Below are positions 15,113 through 23,845 of a DNA stretch of 64,000 nt, one piece after another. The position numbers and the translations under genes are program-made. Under the pieces are notes generated by a model. It had not been told where the DNA came from. It was given only the letters and a program-made list of their open reading frames with translations, and searched no databases. Source of the DNA: Oscillospiraceae bacterium (lineage in GTDB: Bacteria; Bacillota; Clostridia; Oscillospirales; Oscillospiraceae); assembly GCA_018053145.1 (NCBI GenBank), contig JAGPMA010000003.1, forward strand, positions 1 to 64,000, in the 5' to 3' direction. Each line of letters opens with the position of its first letter. Position 1 is the first letter of the stretch.

Positions 15113-17761
15113 ATGGCACAAACGACAAAAAAATCTCCCTCCAAACAAACGGCGGCGAAGAAAAAGACTCCTGCAAAAACCAATTCGAAAGCAACAACTG
15201 CAAAGTCAACAAAAAAGCCTGCCGTTTCACAAAGCAAATCTATCGGAAATCCCGCAAAACGCGCTATCGGTGCGGTAGTATGCCTTTTCCTGGGCTTGTT
15301 TTCCTTTATCGGATACTTTGATGTAGACGCATGGTTTATTACCTATTTCTGTGGTTTTATTAAAGGCATTATCGGATGGGGTTACTACATATTCCCGCCC
15401 GCTCTGCTTGTCTGCTCCGCTGATTTGTTTTTAACTAAGGAAAAGCCAGTCACATTTAAGGTAGTATCTTCGTTGATGGTGCCGCTGTTTTTGGGTGCGC
15501 TTTTCAACCTTTTCTCCGCGGCAGCAGAGCTCGAGTTCTCAAAGTCGATTATTTCAGAGCTTTATAAGAGCGGTGCTGAAATGTCAAGCGGCGGAGTTCT
15601 TTCGGGACTTCTCGCTATGGGGCTTAATTCTGCTGTAAGCATTTACGGAGCAACGCCCGTTTTTGCATTCGGACTTCTCTTTTTCGGATTGAACGCAGTC
15701 GGGCTGACAGTTCCGAAAATGATTGAAGCCTTTCGCAATCGTCCAATATACGAAGACGATTTTGAAGAACCGCTGCCGATAAGGGGCAAGGCTGCCGAAG
15801 TGCCGCAGAATAGTGCGGCGGGCACTTTGAAGCCTGTCGGCGGAAAAAATATTAAGGCTATTGATATTCCGCTTGACGAGGTAAGCGTTAAGAACGAAAA
15901 CTATGTTGAGGAAAAGGTCGGCTTTTTTAATACCAAGCCGCGTGTAAAAACACCCGATCAAATTCTGTCGCAAGGAAACGAAAAACCTGTAACGGCGACA
16001 GGAAAAGTTCTAAAGCACTCAATGCCAACTGACAACGTTAAACCGCTGTCTGTGGAGGAAGCCGCAGTTGTTGCGGGAGTTGCTCAGCTTTCAAGCGAAC
16101 CCACAGCTTCCGCGGTGGGCGCTACCTCTGTAGCAAAGAAAATTACTCACGACGAGGTTGAAGCGGAAACAGAGGAAATTACCAAAACCATTGAAAAGAC
16201 GCTGGAGGAGAGTGCCGAGGAATATAAATTCCCGCCGATTTCTTTTCTCACAACTAAAGTTAAAAGCAATATAGACGGCAGAGAAGAAATTTCGCTCAAC
16301 CGTGAAAGACTGGAAAGCACAATCCGCAGCTTTGGCGTAAGCGGAACTATCACGGGCATTACGCGGGGACCGACGGTTACTCGATATGACCTTGAGCTTG
16401 AGCAGGGAGTTAAGCTTGCTAAGCTTACCAATTTGGCCGGTGACCTTGCGCTTTCGCTTGGCGTGACAAGCGTTCGAATCGCGCCGATTCCCGAAAAGAT
16501 TTCCACGGTTGGAATCGAGGTTCCCAATAAGCTCATCAGCATGGTCTACCTTCACGACATTATTGATTCGCCTGTCTTTAAATCCGCGCAGTCGAAGCTT
16601 AGCTTTGCCATCGGCGAGGATATCAGCGGTAATGCCATTATCGGAAATATTGCTAAGCTTCCGCACTTATTAATTGCAGGTACAACAGGCTCCGGTAAAT
16701 CCGTTTGCATGAATTCGCTGATTCTCAGCCTGCTCTATAAATCCACACCGGAAGAAGTACGCCTTATCATGATTGACCCAAAGATGGTCGAGCTGGGCGT
16801 TTATAACGGCATTCCGCACCTTTTTGTTCCGGTTGTTACCGACCCCAAAAAGGCGGCCGGTGCGCTCCAGTGGGCTGTTGTCGAAATGCTGAAAAGGTAC
16901 AGGCTGTTTTCCGAAACAGGTGTACGTGATTTGATGGGCTACAACGCACATCAAAAAACTATCGGTGAGCAGACAATGCCGCGTGTAGTTATTGTGATTG
17001 ACGAGCTTGCGGACCTAATGCTTGTTGCCTCAAAGGAGGTTGAAGAGAGCATTTGCCGTGTTGCTCAGATGGGCCGCGCCGCAGGTATGCACCTTGTTAT
17101 CGCAACACAGCGTCCGTCAGCGGATGTTATCACGGGGCTTATGAAGGCAAACATTCCGAGCCGAATTGCTTTTGCGGTATCCTCCGCAATGGAAAGCCGC
17201 ATTATTCTCGACAATTCCGGAGCGGAAAAGCTCATCGGCGCCGGCGATATGCTCTATTCGCCCTTGGGCGTCGGAAAACCTGTTCGAGTTCAGGGCGCTT
17301 TTGTTTCCGACGAGGAACGCGAAAGGGTTATCAGCTTTGTCAAGGAAGGCGCACAGGTTGTTTACAGTGAGGATATTCTAGCTCAAATCGAGAAAGCCGC
17401 AGAAGACAAAAATTCTTCTTCTGACAATGACAGGCAGGATAATACCGATTCCTCCTCGGACTACGACGACTTGCTTCCGCAGGCGGTTGATGTCATCTTT
17501 GAAACAAAGCAGGCGTCCGTTTCCATGCTTCAGCGCAGGCTAAAGCTGGGATACGCCAGAGCCGCAAGAATTGTCGACCAGATGGAAGAGATCGGCGTTG
17601 TCGGTCCGTTTGAAGGCTCAAAGCCGCGACAGGTGCTGATAACAAGACAACAGTGGCAGGAAATGCAGTCTAATCAGGGCTATTCGCATGGGAATCAGGC
17701 CTCCGACCAAGTCAGTTTTTCGGAATACGTTGATACGCCGACCGACGACTGGAAGGACTGA
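15113..17761 (+). CDS. ftsK: DNA translocase of the FtsK/SpoIIIE family
   Basis: This 882-residue septal DNA pump clears chromosome arms from the closing septum at division or sporulation. A lysine/alanine-rich N terminus is followed by four membrane helices (about residues 45-200) and an acidic/low-complexity linker (about 205-380). The RecA-like motor starts near 400 with Walker A AGTTGSGKSVCMNSL near 522 and Walker B VVIVIDELADLM near 625. The C-terminal winged-helix gamma domain is at about 800-850 (VDVIFETKQASVSMLQRRL), which reads the polar guide sequences. The ATG has GGAG 9 bases upstream. Whether it is the vegetative FtsK or the sporulation SpoIIIE cannot be decided here. Confidence 0.95.
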   Translation: MAQTTKKSPSKQTAAKKKTPAKTNSKATTAKSTKKPAVSQSKSIGNPAKRAIGAVVCLFLGLFSFIGYFDVDAWFITYFCGFIKGIIGWGYYIFPPALLVCSADLFLTKEKPVTFKVVSSLMVPLFLGALFNLFSAAAELEFSKSIISELYKSGAEMSSGGVLSGLLAMGLNSAVSIYGATPVFAFGLLFFGLNAVGLTVPKMIEAFRNRPIYEDDFEEPLPIRGKAAEVPQNSAAGTLKPVGGKNIKAIDIPLDEVSVKNENYVEEKVGFFNTKPRVKTPDQILSQGNEKPVTATGKVLKHSMPTDNVKPLSVEEAAVVAGVAQLSSEPTASAVGATSVAKKITHDEVEAETEEITKTIEKTLEESAEEYKFPPISFLTTKVKSNIDGREEISLNRERLESTIRSFGVSGTITGITRGPTVTRYDLELEQGVKLAKLTNLAGDLALSLGVTSVRIAPIPEKISTVGIEVPNKLISMVYLHDIIDSPVFKSAQSKLSFAIGEDISGNAIIGNIAKLPHLLIAGTTGSGKSVCMNSLILSLLYKSTPEEVRLIMIDPKMVELGVYNGIPHLFVPVVTDPKKAAGALQWAVVEMLKRYRLFSETGVRDLMGYNAHQKTIGEQTMPRVVIVIDELADLMLVASKEVEESICRVAQMGRAAGMHLVIATQRPSADVITGLMKANIPSRIAFAVSSAMESRIILDNSGAEKLIGAGDMLYSPLGVGKPVRVQGAFVSDEERERVISFVKEGAQVVYSEDILAQIEKAAEDKNSSSDNDRQDNTDSSSDYDDLLPQAVDVIFETKQASVSMLQRRLKLGYARAARIVDQMEEIGVVGPFEGSKPRQVLITRQQWQEMQSNQGYSHGNQASDQVSFSEYVDTPTDDWKD

Positions 17762-17787
17762 AGCCTCGAAAATTCGTTAGATATTAG

Positions 17788-17816
17788 CGGGGCTTTCGGA
17801 ATTACCGAAAGCCCCG
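17788..17816 (+). terminator. Hairpin after the ftsK-like gene
   Basis: A perfect 12-bp GC-rich stem (CGGGGCTTTCGG with its complement) and an AATTA loop lie 27 bases after the stop. There is no T tract, so termination may be weak or rho-assisted. The 180 bases between it and mrnC show no gene. Confidence 0.6.
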
Positions 17817-17995
17817 TATCTAAAAAATTGCGTCCAGCGTATTGCGGACATTTAGGAAGCGCCGCATTAAAAATTAATTCATTAACCGATTTAAAAATAA
17901 CAAAATACCTGTGTTTGGCTATATTGCGTTTTGCGATATTTAATGTTCCAAATGCGACGTACAAACACGTGCTTTCCGCTGATTCGGGAGGGAAA

Positions 17996-18397
17996 ATGAG
18001 AGATTATTTGGGAATGCAACTAAACGAAGAGCAGCTCCAGACCATAAGTGTTTTGGGGCTTGCGCATATTGGAGACGGGGTCTATGAGCTGCTGGTGCGC
18101 ACATGGCTGTGTGCCAACGGAAAAACCACCTCGAAGGGTCTGCACAGGGAATCTGTCAGCTTCGTCAGAGCACCCGCGCAGGCAAAGGCCATGGCAAAGA
18201 TTATGGATAAACTATCGGAAACGGAGCTGGCTGTATATAAGCGCGGACGAAACGCAAAGGTCAACTCCGTTCCAAAAAACGCCGATATCTCGGAATATCA
18301 CGCCGCGACAGGACTCGAAACCCTTTTTGGATATCTCTACCTCAAGGGAGATAGAGATCGAATCAACGAGCTTTTTGCACTAATAGTGGAGGAATAA
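17996..18397 (+). CDS. mrnC: Mini-ribonuclease III
   Basis: This 133-residue protein has only the catalytic RNase III domain and lacks the double-strand RNA-binding domain, as in MrnC, which trims 23S rRNA precursor ends. GLAHIGDGVYELLVRTWL holds the first acidic residue of the signature and AATGLETLFGYLYL the second cluster. The ATG at 17996 follows GGGAGGG by 4 bases. It ends 2 bases before rqcH. In many Firmicutes mrnC follows cysS; here cysS is not adjacent. Confidence 0.93.
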   Translation: MRDYLGMQLNEEQLQTISVLGLAHIGDGVYELLVRTWLCANGKTTSKGLHRESVSFVRAPAQAKAMAKIMDKLSETELAVYKRGRNAKVNSVPKNADISEYHAATGLETLFGYLYLKGDRDRINELFALIVEE

Positions 18398-18399
18398 CA

Positions 18400-20160
18400 A
18401 TGCCGCTCGACGCAATTACGGTATATGCGCTGTCAAACGAGCTTAAGTGCGCGCTTGTCGGTTCAAAAATAGATAAGGTTCAGCAGCCCTCCCGTGACAC
18501 GCTCATACTTTCGGTGCGCGGTAACGGACACAACGACAAACTGCTGCTTTCGGCGGGCTCCGGCACGGCTAGAGTGCATTTTCTTAACGAAGCCTATGAA
18601 AACCCCCAGTCGCCTCCGATGTTCTGTATGCTTTTACGCAAGCACCTCGTGGGAGCCAAAATATTAGATATTAGCCAGCCGAACATGGAACGAATGCTCG
18701 TTTTCGATTTAAACACCTATGACGAGATGGGCATGGAAAAGAAAAAACAGCTCATCATTGAAATGATGGGGCGTAACTCCAACATAATTTTGACTGATGA
18801 GGAAGGGAATATAATTGACTGTCTTCGTCGGGTTGACGGAGACATGAGCCGTGTGCGGCAGGTTATGCCGGGGCTTATTTACAGACTTCCTCCGGAACAG
18901 GAAAAGCAGAGTTTTTTTACGCTGTCAAGCGACAACAGGGAAGCGCTTTGGAAGAATGCAGACGCGGAAAAGCTTGCGGATAAGTGGCTTCTGGACTCGT
19001 TTTCGGGTCTGTCGCCGCTGACCTGCAGAGAATTATGTTATAGAGCCGCGCGTGACGCATCAAAACCGATTGGACTGTTTACAGCCGCCGAAAAGCTCGC
19101 TTTTTCTGCGGAAATGAAGGCCCTTGAGCAACGAGTAAATAATTCCGACTTTGAGCCGACAATGCTGATTGTTGACGAAAAGCCTTCGGACTTTTCGTTT
19201 ATGCAGATAGCTCAATACGAAAACGCTGCCGAATGCATCAGCTATACGAACTTTTCAACACTCTTGGAAGACTATTACACCAAGCGGGACAAGCAGGATT
19301 TGATAAAGCGAAAATCACAGACGCTTTATAAGTCGGTAAAGAGTGCGCATGAACGTACGGTAAAAAAGCTGGCGCTACGGCGTGAGGAGCTTTTGAAGAC
19401 GGAAAACCGAGAAACCAGCCGTCAATACGGGGATTTGCTGACGGCTAATCTTTACCGCATAAATAAAGGTGACCGTTTGGCTGAGATTGACAATTATTTT
19501 CAGGAGAGCTGTCCAAAAATCCAAATAAAGCTTGATGAGCTAAAGACGCCGGCTCAAAACGCTGCAATGTACTACAAGGAATACAACAAGGCAAAAACCG
19601 CCGAAAAGTATCTCGGCGATTTGATTGAAAAGGGCGAAAAAGAGGGAGCCTATCTTTTGAGCGTGATGGACGAGCTTCAGCGCGCCGAAGCTGAGCGCGA
19701 CCTTGCCGAGATACGCCGTGAACTAACAGAAACAGGCTTTATCAAAGCGCAAAAAACTGCAAAAGCCGAGAAGTTCAAAGAAACTGCACCATTGCGCTAT
19801 GTCTCAAGCTCCGGAACGGAAATTCTAGTCGGGAAGAATAATTCGCAAAACGACAAGCTGACGACTAAAACCGCGCGCAGAACTGACATTTGGCTGCACG
19901 TTCAAAAAATTCACGGAAGCCACGTAATAATCAGCTGTTACGGCTCGCAGCCGGACGAAGTGACGCTATTTGAAGCGGCTACGCTTGCCGCTTTCTATTC
20001 GCAGGGCAGAGATAGCGGGAAAATTCCTGTTGACTTTACGCAGGTGCGTTTTGTTAAGAAGCCCTCAGGTTCAATGCCGGGCGCTGTAATCTATACCGAC
20101 TATAAAACTCTGCTGGTGACTCCCGATGAAAAGCTTATTTCGCAGCTTAAAAAAATATGA
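18400..20160 (+). CDS. rqcH: Ribosome-associated quality control protein RqcH (NFACT family)
   Basis: This 586-residue protein binds stalled 50S subunits and adds alanine tails to the trapped nascent chain, marking it for ClpXP or other proteases. The NFACT-N domain lies at about 1-190 (MPLDAITVYALSNELK, LSAGSGTARVHF, MGRNSNIIL), followed by a helix-hairpin-helix and a long coiled coil (about 290-450, ETSRQYGDLLTANLYRI). The C-terminal NFACT-R domain follows (TARRTDIWLHVQKIHGSHVI). It was formerly annotated as fibronectin-binding protein FbpA. Translation from the ATG 2 bases after mrnC is probably coupled. Confidence 0.94.
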   Translation: MPLDAITVYALSNELKCALVGSKIDKVQQPSRDTLILSVRGNGHNDKLLLSAGSGTARVHFLNEAYENPQSPPMFCMLLRKHLVGAKILDISQPNMERMLVFDLNTYDEMGMEKKKQLIIEMMGRNSNIILTDEEGNIIDCLRRVDGDMSRVRQVMPGLIYRLPPEQEKQSFFTLSSDNREALWKNADAEKLADKWLLDSFSGLSPLTCRELCYRAARDASKPIGLFTAAEKLAFSAEMKALEQRVNNSDFEPTMLIVDEKPSDFSFMQIAQYENAAECISYTNFSTLLEDYYTKRDKQDLIKRKSQTLYKSVKSAHERTVKKLALRREELLKTENRETSRQYGDLLTANLYRINKGDRLAEIDNYFQESCPKIQIKLDELKTPAQNAAMYYKEYNKAKTAEKYLGDLIEKGEKEGAYLLSVMDELQRAEAERDLAEIRRELTETGFIKAQKTAKAEKFKETAPLRYVSSSGTEILVGKNNSQNDKLTTKTARRTDIWLHVQKIHGSHVIISCYGSQPDEVTLFEAATLAAFYSQGRDSGKIPVDFTQVRFVKKPSGSMPGAVIYTDYKTLLVTPDEKLISQLKKI

Positions 20161-20167
20161 TATGTAA

Positions 20168-20200
20168 AAACGCTCCTCCGCTTTTTGCGAAGGAGCGTTT
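20168..20200. terminator. Bidirectional terminator between rqcH and the surface protein gene
   Basis: A 10-bp stem (AAACGCTCCT with AGGAGCGTTT) around a 13-base loop lies between two convergent genes. Confidence 0.85.
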
Positions 20201-20202
20201 AC

Positions 20203-21111
20203 TTATTTATCTTCGAGGATATTCATTGTGTTATATAGCAGCATAGCGCAATCAGCTCGAGTAAGCTGCGGCACATCAGAATAATCAGAAATCCGGCATG
20301 CGCTTAGGTTTGCGCAAGCCTGCGCTGCCCAAACCGGGAAGGTGTCGCCATAGCTTTCGGCAGAAACATCGGTTAGGTTGAGGGCTTTATTCAGCATAAC
20401 GGCCGCCTCGGGATAGCTGATATAGTTATCTCCGTTGAACACAGCCGTGTTTGCGCCGTTGCTGTAGCCGTTGATGATTCCCGTAAGCAAGGCCGTTGAA
20501 ACATAGGGCTTCATATAAGTGGGGATTGCGCTGTCGTCGGCGAAGCCCGTGGTGATTACGCCGGAAAGAATCTCTGTGTCTGTCAGCTTGAGGCACATTG
20601 TGAGAAAATCTGATCTCGTAACAGGAGAATTAGGGCAAAAAACGTATTGTCCGCCAATGTTTTCTCCGATGAAAATATTACTTTCCGCAAGCGCGATGGC
20701 GGCACAGTAGGCACCGGATCCGTCCATGTCAGAATAGGCTATTTTTGTTTTTTGCTTTTCAATCTTGATAATTACGGTTGCCTCGGAGGACATGTTGCCG
20801 GTTGAATCAAAAGCCTTGTAGCCAAAATAGTCGCGGCCACGCTTGCTTTTTCCGGGAGTGTAGACAAAACTGCCATTGTCCTTCAACTCTATTTCGCCCT
20901 TAGAGGGTTGGGTTGTTATCTGAAATTTGAGTACATCACCATCGGGGTCAGTCGCTTTGAGCATTCCTCCAACTGAGATGTTTCGGTAGGTTGAGATTTC
21001 CAGATTTTCTGCGATTGGTGCCGCACCGGTTCCGATTGCACCGACATTTATAATAGACAGAGCCAGTGTAAGCACTAAAGTGAGTACGATTACATTACAA
21101 GTTTTTTTCAT
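20203..21111 (-). CDS. Secreted protein with cadherin-like/Ig domain and S-layer homology region
   Basis: This 302-residue exported protein has a signal peptide at 1-28 (KKTCNVIVLTLVLTLALS). A bacterial Ig/cadherin-like domain follows at about 35-120: ATDPDGDVLKFQITTQPSKG, then GSFVYTPGKSKRGRDYFGYKA, the usual pattern of these tandem domains. The remainder is SLH-like (about 130-300) with VTRSDFLTMCLKL, TALLTGIINGYSNG and LTRADCAMLLYNT. SLH modules bind secondary cell-wall polymers, so it is probably attached to the wall. The ATG at 21111 has GGAGG 8 bases upstream. It is a single-gene unit; its ligand is unknown. Confidence 0.85.
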   Translation of the reverse strand: MKKTCNVIVLTLVLTLALSIINVGAIGTGAAPIAENLEISTYRNISVGGMLKATDPDGDVLKFQITTQPSKGEIELKDNGSFVYTPGKSKRGRDYFGYKAFDSTGNMSSEATVIIKIEKQKTKIAYSDMDGSGAYCAAIALAESNIFIGENIGGQYVFCPNSPVTRSDFLTMCLKLTDTEILSGVITTGFADDSAIPTYMKPYVSTALLTGIINGYSNGANTAVFNGDNYISYPEAAVMLNKALNLTDVSAESYGDTFPVWAAQACANLSACRISDYSDVPQLTRADCAMLLYNTMNILEDK

Positions 21112-21217
21112 AATGGATACCTCCAAGCAAAATATGGCGCATTAATGAGCGCTTTGGAATTATTTTGCACAGAGGAATACGTTTTTATTCCCAAAATGTG
21201 AAATTCTGCCCAAATCA

Positions 21218-21250
21218 TTCAAGCCGCAGATGTTAAAACTGCGGCTTGAA
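21218..21250 (-). terminator. Hairpin after the cysteine-rich protein gene
   Basis: A 12-bp stem (TTCAAGCCGCAG with CTGCGGCTTGAA) around a 9-base loop lies 29 bases downstream of the minus-strand gene ending at 21280. The T tract is poor. Confidence 0.6.
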
Positions 21251-21279
21251 TTTCATATTGTCTTTCGAAAGGTGGTGCT

Positions 21280-22074
21280 TTAGCCTTCCGTACAGTTTGC
21301 CGTTGTGCATTTGTGGGGATTGCCAGGGGGAGGGAAAAAGTCGTCAACCGGGAATGGTATGTTGCTGAACAGTGTGCAGGGGTCTTCGTCTCCGCCCGCA
21401 CAGCATTCCTTATCCGGTACGCAGTAGTCATATACAGGAATAAGAAGCTGTGTGTCCCTTTCCAGTCTTATAATCGAGAACTGTCCCAATGTTACGAAAA
21501 GTTGCTTGCAGGTGAGTGTCGTTATAATCTCGTCATCAAAGCTTTTGGCGATTTCTCTCGGAATGTCGCGTGAGTCATTTTCACGCAAATCAATGTTTGC
21601 GGCATCAACAATCTTCATGGAAAGCGCAAGCGGATCAACCGCTTCGACAACCGCGATTGGCAAATTGTTGTATGTGTTCTCACACAAACCGCCGTTGTGT
21701 GACGTGAAGATTTTTGAACCGCCTTCGCCGCCGAACAGCACCACTCTTTTGTCAAAAATGGTAAGGCCGGTAACCAAGCGGTCGCCCGGGAATGCTCTGC
21801 CTGTCACCTTATAGAAATAGGTGATGTCTACAGTGAAGCAGCCGCGGTTGAAATTAAGCTCCTCAACGCGTACGTCTGCATAGAGTAGCTTTGCCGAGCT
21901 GGGTCTGATGCTGAAGGCGGTGTCGATTACCGCTTGAGAACCGCAGGTCGGCAACACTCTTAGGTCCTCAATGCAGTCCTTATCTTTGCAGCTATCAAAT
22001 ATTTTCCTTGTGTGTATACAAACCGACTCACGGCAAGACGCCGGATTCGCCACGTTTGCTGTTTTTTCAGCCAT
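21280..22074 (-). CDS. Cysteine-rich protein of unknown function
   Basis: This is a 264-residue protein without a signal peptide or membrane helix. It carries about 15 cysteines, clustered at both ends: CRESVCIHTRKIFDSCKDKDC near the start, then YCVPDKECCAGG and a tail with KCTTANC. The middle is predicted beta-rich (LNFNRGCFTVDITYFYKV, LTIFDKRVVLFGGEGG). I recognise it only as a conserved type seen in spore-forming Clostridia and cannot name a family. High cysteine content at both termini and the lack of a signal peptide would fit a spore coat component cross-linked by disulfides, but this is inference. The ribosome binding site AGGAGG is strong. Confidence 0.75.
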   Translation of the reverse strand: MAEKTANVANPASCRESVCIHTRKIFDSCKDKDCIEDLRVLPTCGSQAVIDTAFSIRPSSAKLLYADVRVEELNFNRGCFTVDITYFYKVTGRAFPGDRLVTGLTIFDKRVVLFGGEGGSKIFTSHNGGLCENTYNNLPIAVVEAVDPLALSMKIVDAANIDLRENDSRDIPREIAKSFDDEIITTLTCKQLFVTLGQFSIIRLERDTQLLIPVYDYCVPDKECCAGGDEDPCTLFSNIPFPVDDFFPPPGNPHKCTTANCTEG

Positions 22075-22156
22075 TATTATTCCTCCTGCCGATAGATTTA
22101 TTTGCTGTTTCTCGTTACAGTCTATGCAACAGAGCTAAGGTTGTGATAACAATTGT

Positions 22157-22185
22157 TTGACGTAATTAAGAAAAAGAATTATAAT
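22157..22185 (+). promoter_or_regulatory. Promoter of the DUF4364-asnA unit
   Basis: TTGACG (22157-22162), a 17-base spacer and a perfect TATAAT (22180-22185) lie about 50 bases before the DUF4364 start. Confidence 0.8.
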
Positions 22186-22236
22186 TGACCGATAACAAAC
22201 AAAATATTTGCAAATTTATGATTTGGAGGTTGCCGT

Positions 22237-22761
22237 ATGGACAGGCTTGGATTCATCCACGAAAAGCTGGACATCAAAATACTGATTTTATTCATTCTGC
22301 GGCGCCTTCCTGGGCCGGTCAGCTTTGAAATGTTATCTGACCTTGTAATGGTCGATGAAGGGTTTGACTATTTCGAGTATTCGCAATGCCTCGCAGAGCT
22401 GGTTCAAACCGGACACGTTGAACAGAACGAAAACAAATATAAAATAACAGCAGTCGGCGCAGAAAATGTTGATACGGTTGAAAGCAGCATACCTTTTTCC
22501 GTTAGAGCAAAGGCGGAACGGAAGGCGCAGCCTCTAATCTCAAGAATGAAGCGCGATAACCAAATTGGTGCATCGCACGAAATTCAATCAAACGGGCTGC
22601 CGAAGGTTCAGCTTTCGCTGTCGGACGGTTTGGGCAGCATTCTTTCGCTATCGATACTTGCTTCCGATGAGGAGCAGGCAAAGAGCATCGAAAATTATTT
22701 TCGCTCAGATGCAGAAAACGTGTACCACAAAATTATAAAGCTACTGACTAATAAAAACTAA
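22237..22761 (+). CDS. DUF4364 family protein (winged-helix type)
   Basis: This 174-residue protein is of a family found in Clostridia. The N-terminal half looks like a PadR-like winged helix: KLDIKILILFILRRLPGPVS, LSDLVMVDEGFDYFEYSQ, ELVQTGHVEQNENKYKIT. The C-terminal half is a small alpha/beta region of unknown role. A DNA-binding regulator is likely, but the target is not known. The ATG has GGAGG 7 bases upstream. It is followed 13 bases later by asnA, probably in one transcript. Confidence 0.8.
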   Translation: MDRLGFIHEKLDIKILILFILRRLPGPVSFEMLSDLVMVDEGFDYFEYSQCLAELVQTGHVEQNENKYKITAVGAENVDTVESSIPFSVRAKAERKAQPLISRMKRDNQIGASHEIQSNGLPKVQLSLSDGLGSILSLSILASDEEQAKSIENYFRSDAENVYHKIIKLLTNKN

Positions 22762-22774
22762 AGAGGGAAGATTG

Positions 22775-23785
22775 ATGAACACAGTTATTCCGAAAGACTA
22801 CAAAAGCGCGCTCAGTATCTATGATACGCAGAAGGCAATCAGCCTGTTAAAAAGAATCTTTATTGACAGACTGGCAGGAGAGCTTAATCTCTACCGTGTT
22901 TCTGCACCTTTGTTTGTGCAGACTAACACAGGTATTAACGACGATTTAAACGGAGTTGAACGCCCCGTTTCTTTCGACATCGCCAACACTTCAACCGAGG
23001 GTCAGGTAGTTCAATCTCTTGCAAAGTGGAAGCGCATAGCTCTCAAGCGCTACGATTTCTTTCCCGGCAAGGGCCTTTATACCGACATGAACGCAATTCG
23101 CCGCGATGAGGAAATGGATAACCTCCATTCCGTATATGTTGATCAGTGGGATTGGGAAAAAGTTATTGAGCAAAAGGATAGAAACCTTGATTTTCTTAAG
23201 TCGCAGGTAAACAAAATTGTTACCGCGCTTTGCGACACTCAGGATACGATGCAGTCAATTTATCCGGAGCTTTCCTTTAACGGAAAGCTAAAGCGCGAGG
23301 TTACGTTCATTACAGCTCAGGAGCTTGAGGACATGTATCCCGACCTGAGCCCCAAAGAACGTGAAAACGCCATAACAAAAAAATTTGGCACTGTGTTCCT
23401 GATGGGAATCGGCGGAGCGCTTCGCTCCGGCAAGCCGCATGACGGACGCGCACCGGACTATGACGATTGGGACATTAACGGAGATATTCTGTTCTGGTAT
23501 GAGCCCCTTAAGTGTTCTCTTGAGGTGTCCTCAATGGGAATCCGTGTAAGCCCCGAGTCGCTGGATAGACAGCTTAAAATTGCCGGCTGCGACAACAGAA
23601 GAGAGCTTCAGTATCACAAAATGCTCCTCAATAATGAGCTTCCGCTTACAATTGGCGGCGGAATTGGGCAGTCGCGCATTTCTATGCTTCTCCTAAACAA
23701 GGTACATGTCGGAGAGGTGCAGGTTTCTATTTGGGACAAGCAGACAATCGATGCCTGTGAAAAAGCCGGAGTAATGCTGTTGTAA
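22775..23785 (+). CDS. asnA: Aspartate-ammonia ligase
   Basis: This 336-residue ammonia-dependent asparagine synthetase makes asparagine from aspartate, ATP and ammonia. It is related to class II aminoacyl-tRNA synthetases. Recognisable motifs are RVSAPLFVQTNTGINDDLNG (about 40-60), GLYTDMNAIRRDEEMDN (about 97-113), VYVDQWDWEKV (about 116-126), and LTIGGGIGQSRISMLLL near the C terminus (motif 3). The ATG at 22775 is preceded by GAGGGA; an in-frame TTG directly before it is unlikely. A terminator follows at 23801. Confidence 0.95.
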   Translation: MNTVIPKDYKSALSIYDTQKAISLLKRIFIDRLAGELNLYRVSAPLFVQTNTGINDDLNGVERPVSFDIANTSTEGQVVQSLAKWKRIALKRYDFFPGKGLYTDMNAIRRDEEMDNLHSVYVDQWDWEKVIEQKDRNLDFLKSQVNKIVTALCDTQDTMQSIYPELSFNGKLKREVTFITAQELEDMYPDLSPKERENAITKKFGTVFLMGIGGALRSGKPHDGRAPDYDDWDINGDILFWYEPLKCSLEVSSMGIRVSPESLDRQLKIAGCDNRRELQYHKMLLNNELPLTIGGGIGQSRISMLLLNKVHVGEVQVSIWDKQTIDACEKAGVMLL

Positions 23786-23800
23786 TCACAAATACACGTT

Positions 23801-23827
23801 AGGAGAGCCTTCATGGTTCTCCTTTTT
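23801..23827 (+). terminator. Terminator of asnA
   Basis: A 9-bp stem AGGAGAGCC with GGTTCTCCT (one G-T pair), loop TTCAT, then TTTT. It contains an ATG and an apparent AGGAG, which mimic a gene start but belong to the hairpin. Confidence 0.8.
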
Positions 23828-23845
23828 AAAAAGGACGGAATAGTT

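Noticed and set aside
16091..16666. Antisense open frame of 191 codons opposite the ftsK-like gene
   Set aside because: It lies wholly inside the motor domain region of a clear FtsK/SpoIIIE gene and has no independent support.
15113..17761. Assigning the gene specifically as spoIIIE
   Set aside because: Domain architecture is shared by FtsK and SpoIIIE of Firmicutes and nothing nearby decides between them.
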